This document shows, one piece after another, positions 63,440-64,000 of a stretch of DNA of 64,000 nt. The stretch is taken from assembly GCA_965226025.1 (NCBI GenBank), contig CBDDCD010000001.1, forward strand, positions 1 to 64,000, read 5' to 3'. The position numbers and the translations under genes are program-made. This stretch comes from Moanibacter sp965226025 (GTDB lineage: Bacteria; Verrucomicrobiota; Verrucomicrobiia; Opitutales; UBA2987). The stretch's first letter is position 1, and every line of letters starts with the position of its first letter. The notes under the pieces are model-generated. The model was not told the DNA's origin. It saw nothing but the letters and a program-made list of their open reading frames with translations, and searched no databases.

Positions 63440-64000
63440 TTACTCGGACCTATCAGGGTTCAGACTGGGTGTAGTTGAAAGCGGGCGGTAAATCAGTCGA
63501 TACCCAAGCATCTCCAAAATGAAGCCGGTTAATACATCCAGCATATGGTGCTGGTGAAGTAAAAGCGTCGATGCGCCGAGAGCGCCGGCCCAGCACCAAA
63601 GGACGATTTTGCCAGGGATACACTGCCGGATCTGCAAATGACACAACACACACGATCGCGAAAGCTACATGCAGGGAGGGGACCAGATTGTAGTCTAGGT
63701 TCAGCCGTTCCGCAAAGAGAAACAGCTCGGCCTATTTTCCTAATTCCCGCGGCGGTGGGTATGCGAGTTTGCCAGGCAGGAGGAGAAAACATACTCCGGC
63801 ACAGAGGGTCACCGCTGCCAAGGTCACGGCGAGAGCCCGTAACTGCTGATGAGTACGCAAGATGAAAGGCGCACCTGAAAACAGCAAATAGAGCGACATA
63901 TAGACGATCACCATGACAGGGACGAACGGAATAGTCGGCTCCACCTCGAGGTGAATCCTGACACGGAAGCTGTGGCGGGCAGTGAATCGGTCCGTCCCGC
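63440..64000 (-). pseudogene. PAP2-superfamily phosphatase with two frameshifts (runs off the window)
   Basis: Three consecutive minus-strand frames make one protein. First is a membrane segment region (MVIVYMSLYLLFSGAPFILR, LRALAVTLAAVTLCAGVCFL) to KLAYPPP; then LFLFAERLNLDYNLVPSLHV with the PSLH motif; then GALGASTLLLHQHHMLDVLT with the C-terminal HxxxD motif. Shifts occur near 63745 and 63600. The frame is open beyond 63944 to the window edge. PAP2 enzymes dephosphorylate lipid phosphates such as undecaprenyl diphosphate or phosphatidate. Confidence 0.75.

Noticed and set aside
1..64000. CRISPR array
   Set aside because: No series of regularly spaced short direct repeats and no cas gene was seen on either strand.

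Overview
The window reads as a piece of an uncultured bacterial genome whose gene content resembles Poribacteria or Latescibacterota, lineages often found with sponges or in marine settings. The basis is many phytanoyl-CoA-dioxygenase-like genes (PhyH), Gfo/Idh/MocA oxidoreductases, a type I sulfatase, a heparinase-like lyase, unusual glycosidase-like propellers, a PEP-CTERM protein, an ECF sigma factor fused to ankyrin repeats, and heavy insertion-sequence load. This is inferred from gene content only; there is no rRNA gene or complete tRNA here to fix the taxon.

Layout. 1-7.7 kb: two copies of a 1.8-kb IS (one cut by the window edge) among gene scraps, with an intact RRM protein and a small conserved protein. 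7.7-23.6 kb: a catabolic/accessory region (TPP enzyme, glycosidase-like propeller, two HSL-type esterases, Wzz-like protein, GH10-like protein, broken DapA-like gene, MBL hydrolase, SDR, Gfo/Idh) stitched together by dispersed repeats. I interpret these as group II intron 5' fragments, IS91-type ends and short palindromic motifs. 23.7-36 kb: a beta-galactosidase-like gene with a frameshift and its overlapping Gfo/Idh partner, a run of PhyH genes and fragments, more truncated genes, an Ntn hydrolase, an epimerase and a decayed IS91-like transposase. 36-44.8 kb: truncated amidohydrolase, sulfatase, and a minus-strand pair of glycosidase-like and heparinase-like genes, suggesting degradation of sulfated or uronate-rich polysaccharides. 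44.8-52.2 kb: IS copies 3 and 4. Copy 3 splits a former two-gene operon; copy 4 interrupts the sigma/ankyrin gene, and removing it with one target duplication restores one reading frame.

52.9-62.9 kb is a compact, mostly minus-strand, 13-gene island unlike the rest. It encodes a HerA-type ATPase with a C-terminal nuclease-like domain, a DUF3150 protein, translationally coupled DUF1257 (Ycf35-like) and DUF2997 proteins, a Ycf46-like AAA+ ATPase, two zinc-ribbon proteins, small coiled-coil and RHH-like proteins, and an HTH protein. Four sites match or approach the archaeal BRE/TATA promoter pattern (CGAAA-NN-TTTAWATA), two of them exactly, and two sit 26-30 bases before the start codon as in leaderless archaeal genes. 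This island is the best candidate for an undescribed system. It may be of archaeal mobile-element origin, or the contig may be chimeric. A degraded copy of its HTH gene lies at 48 kb, on the other side of the sigma/ankyrin gene.

The last kilobase holds a frameshifted PAP2 phosphatase gene. Overall about half of the recognisable genes are truncated, frameshifted or fused to unrelated fragments, which points to strong ongoing genome erosion and rearrangement (or, less likely, assembly artefacts).
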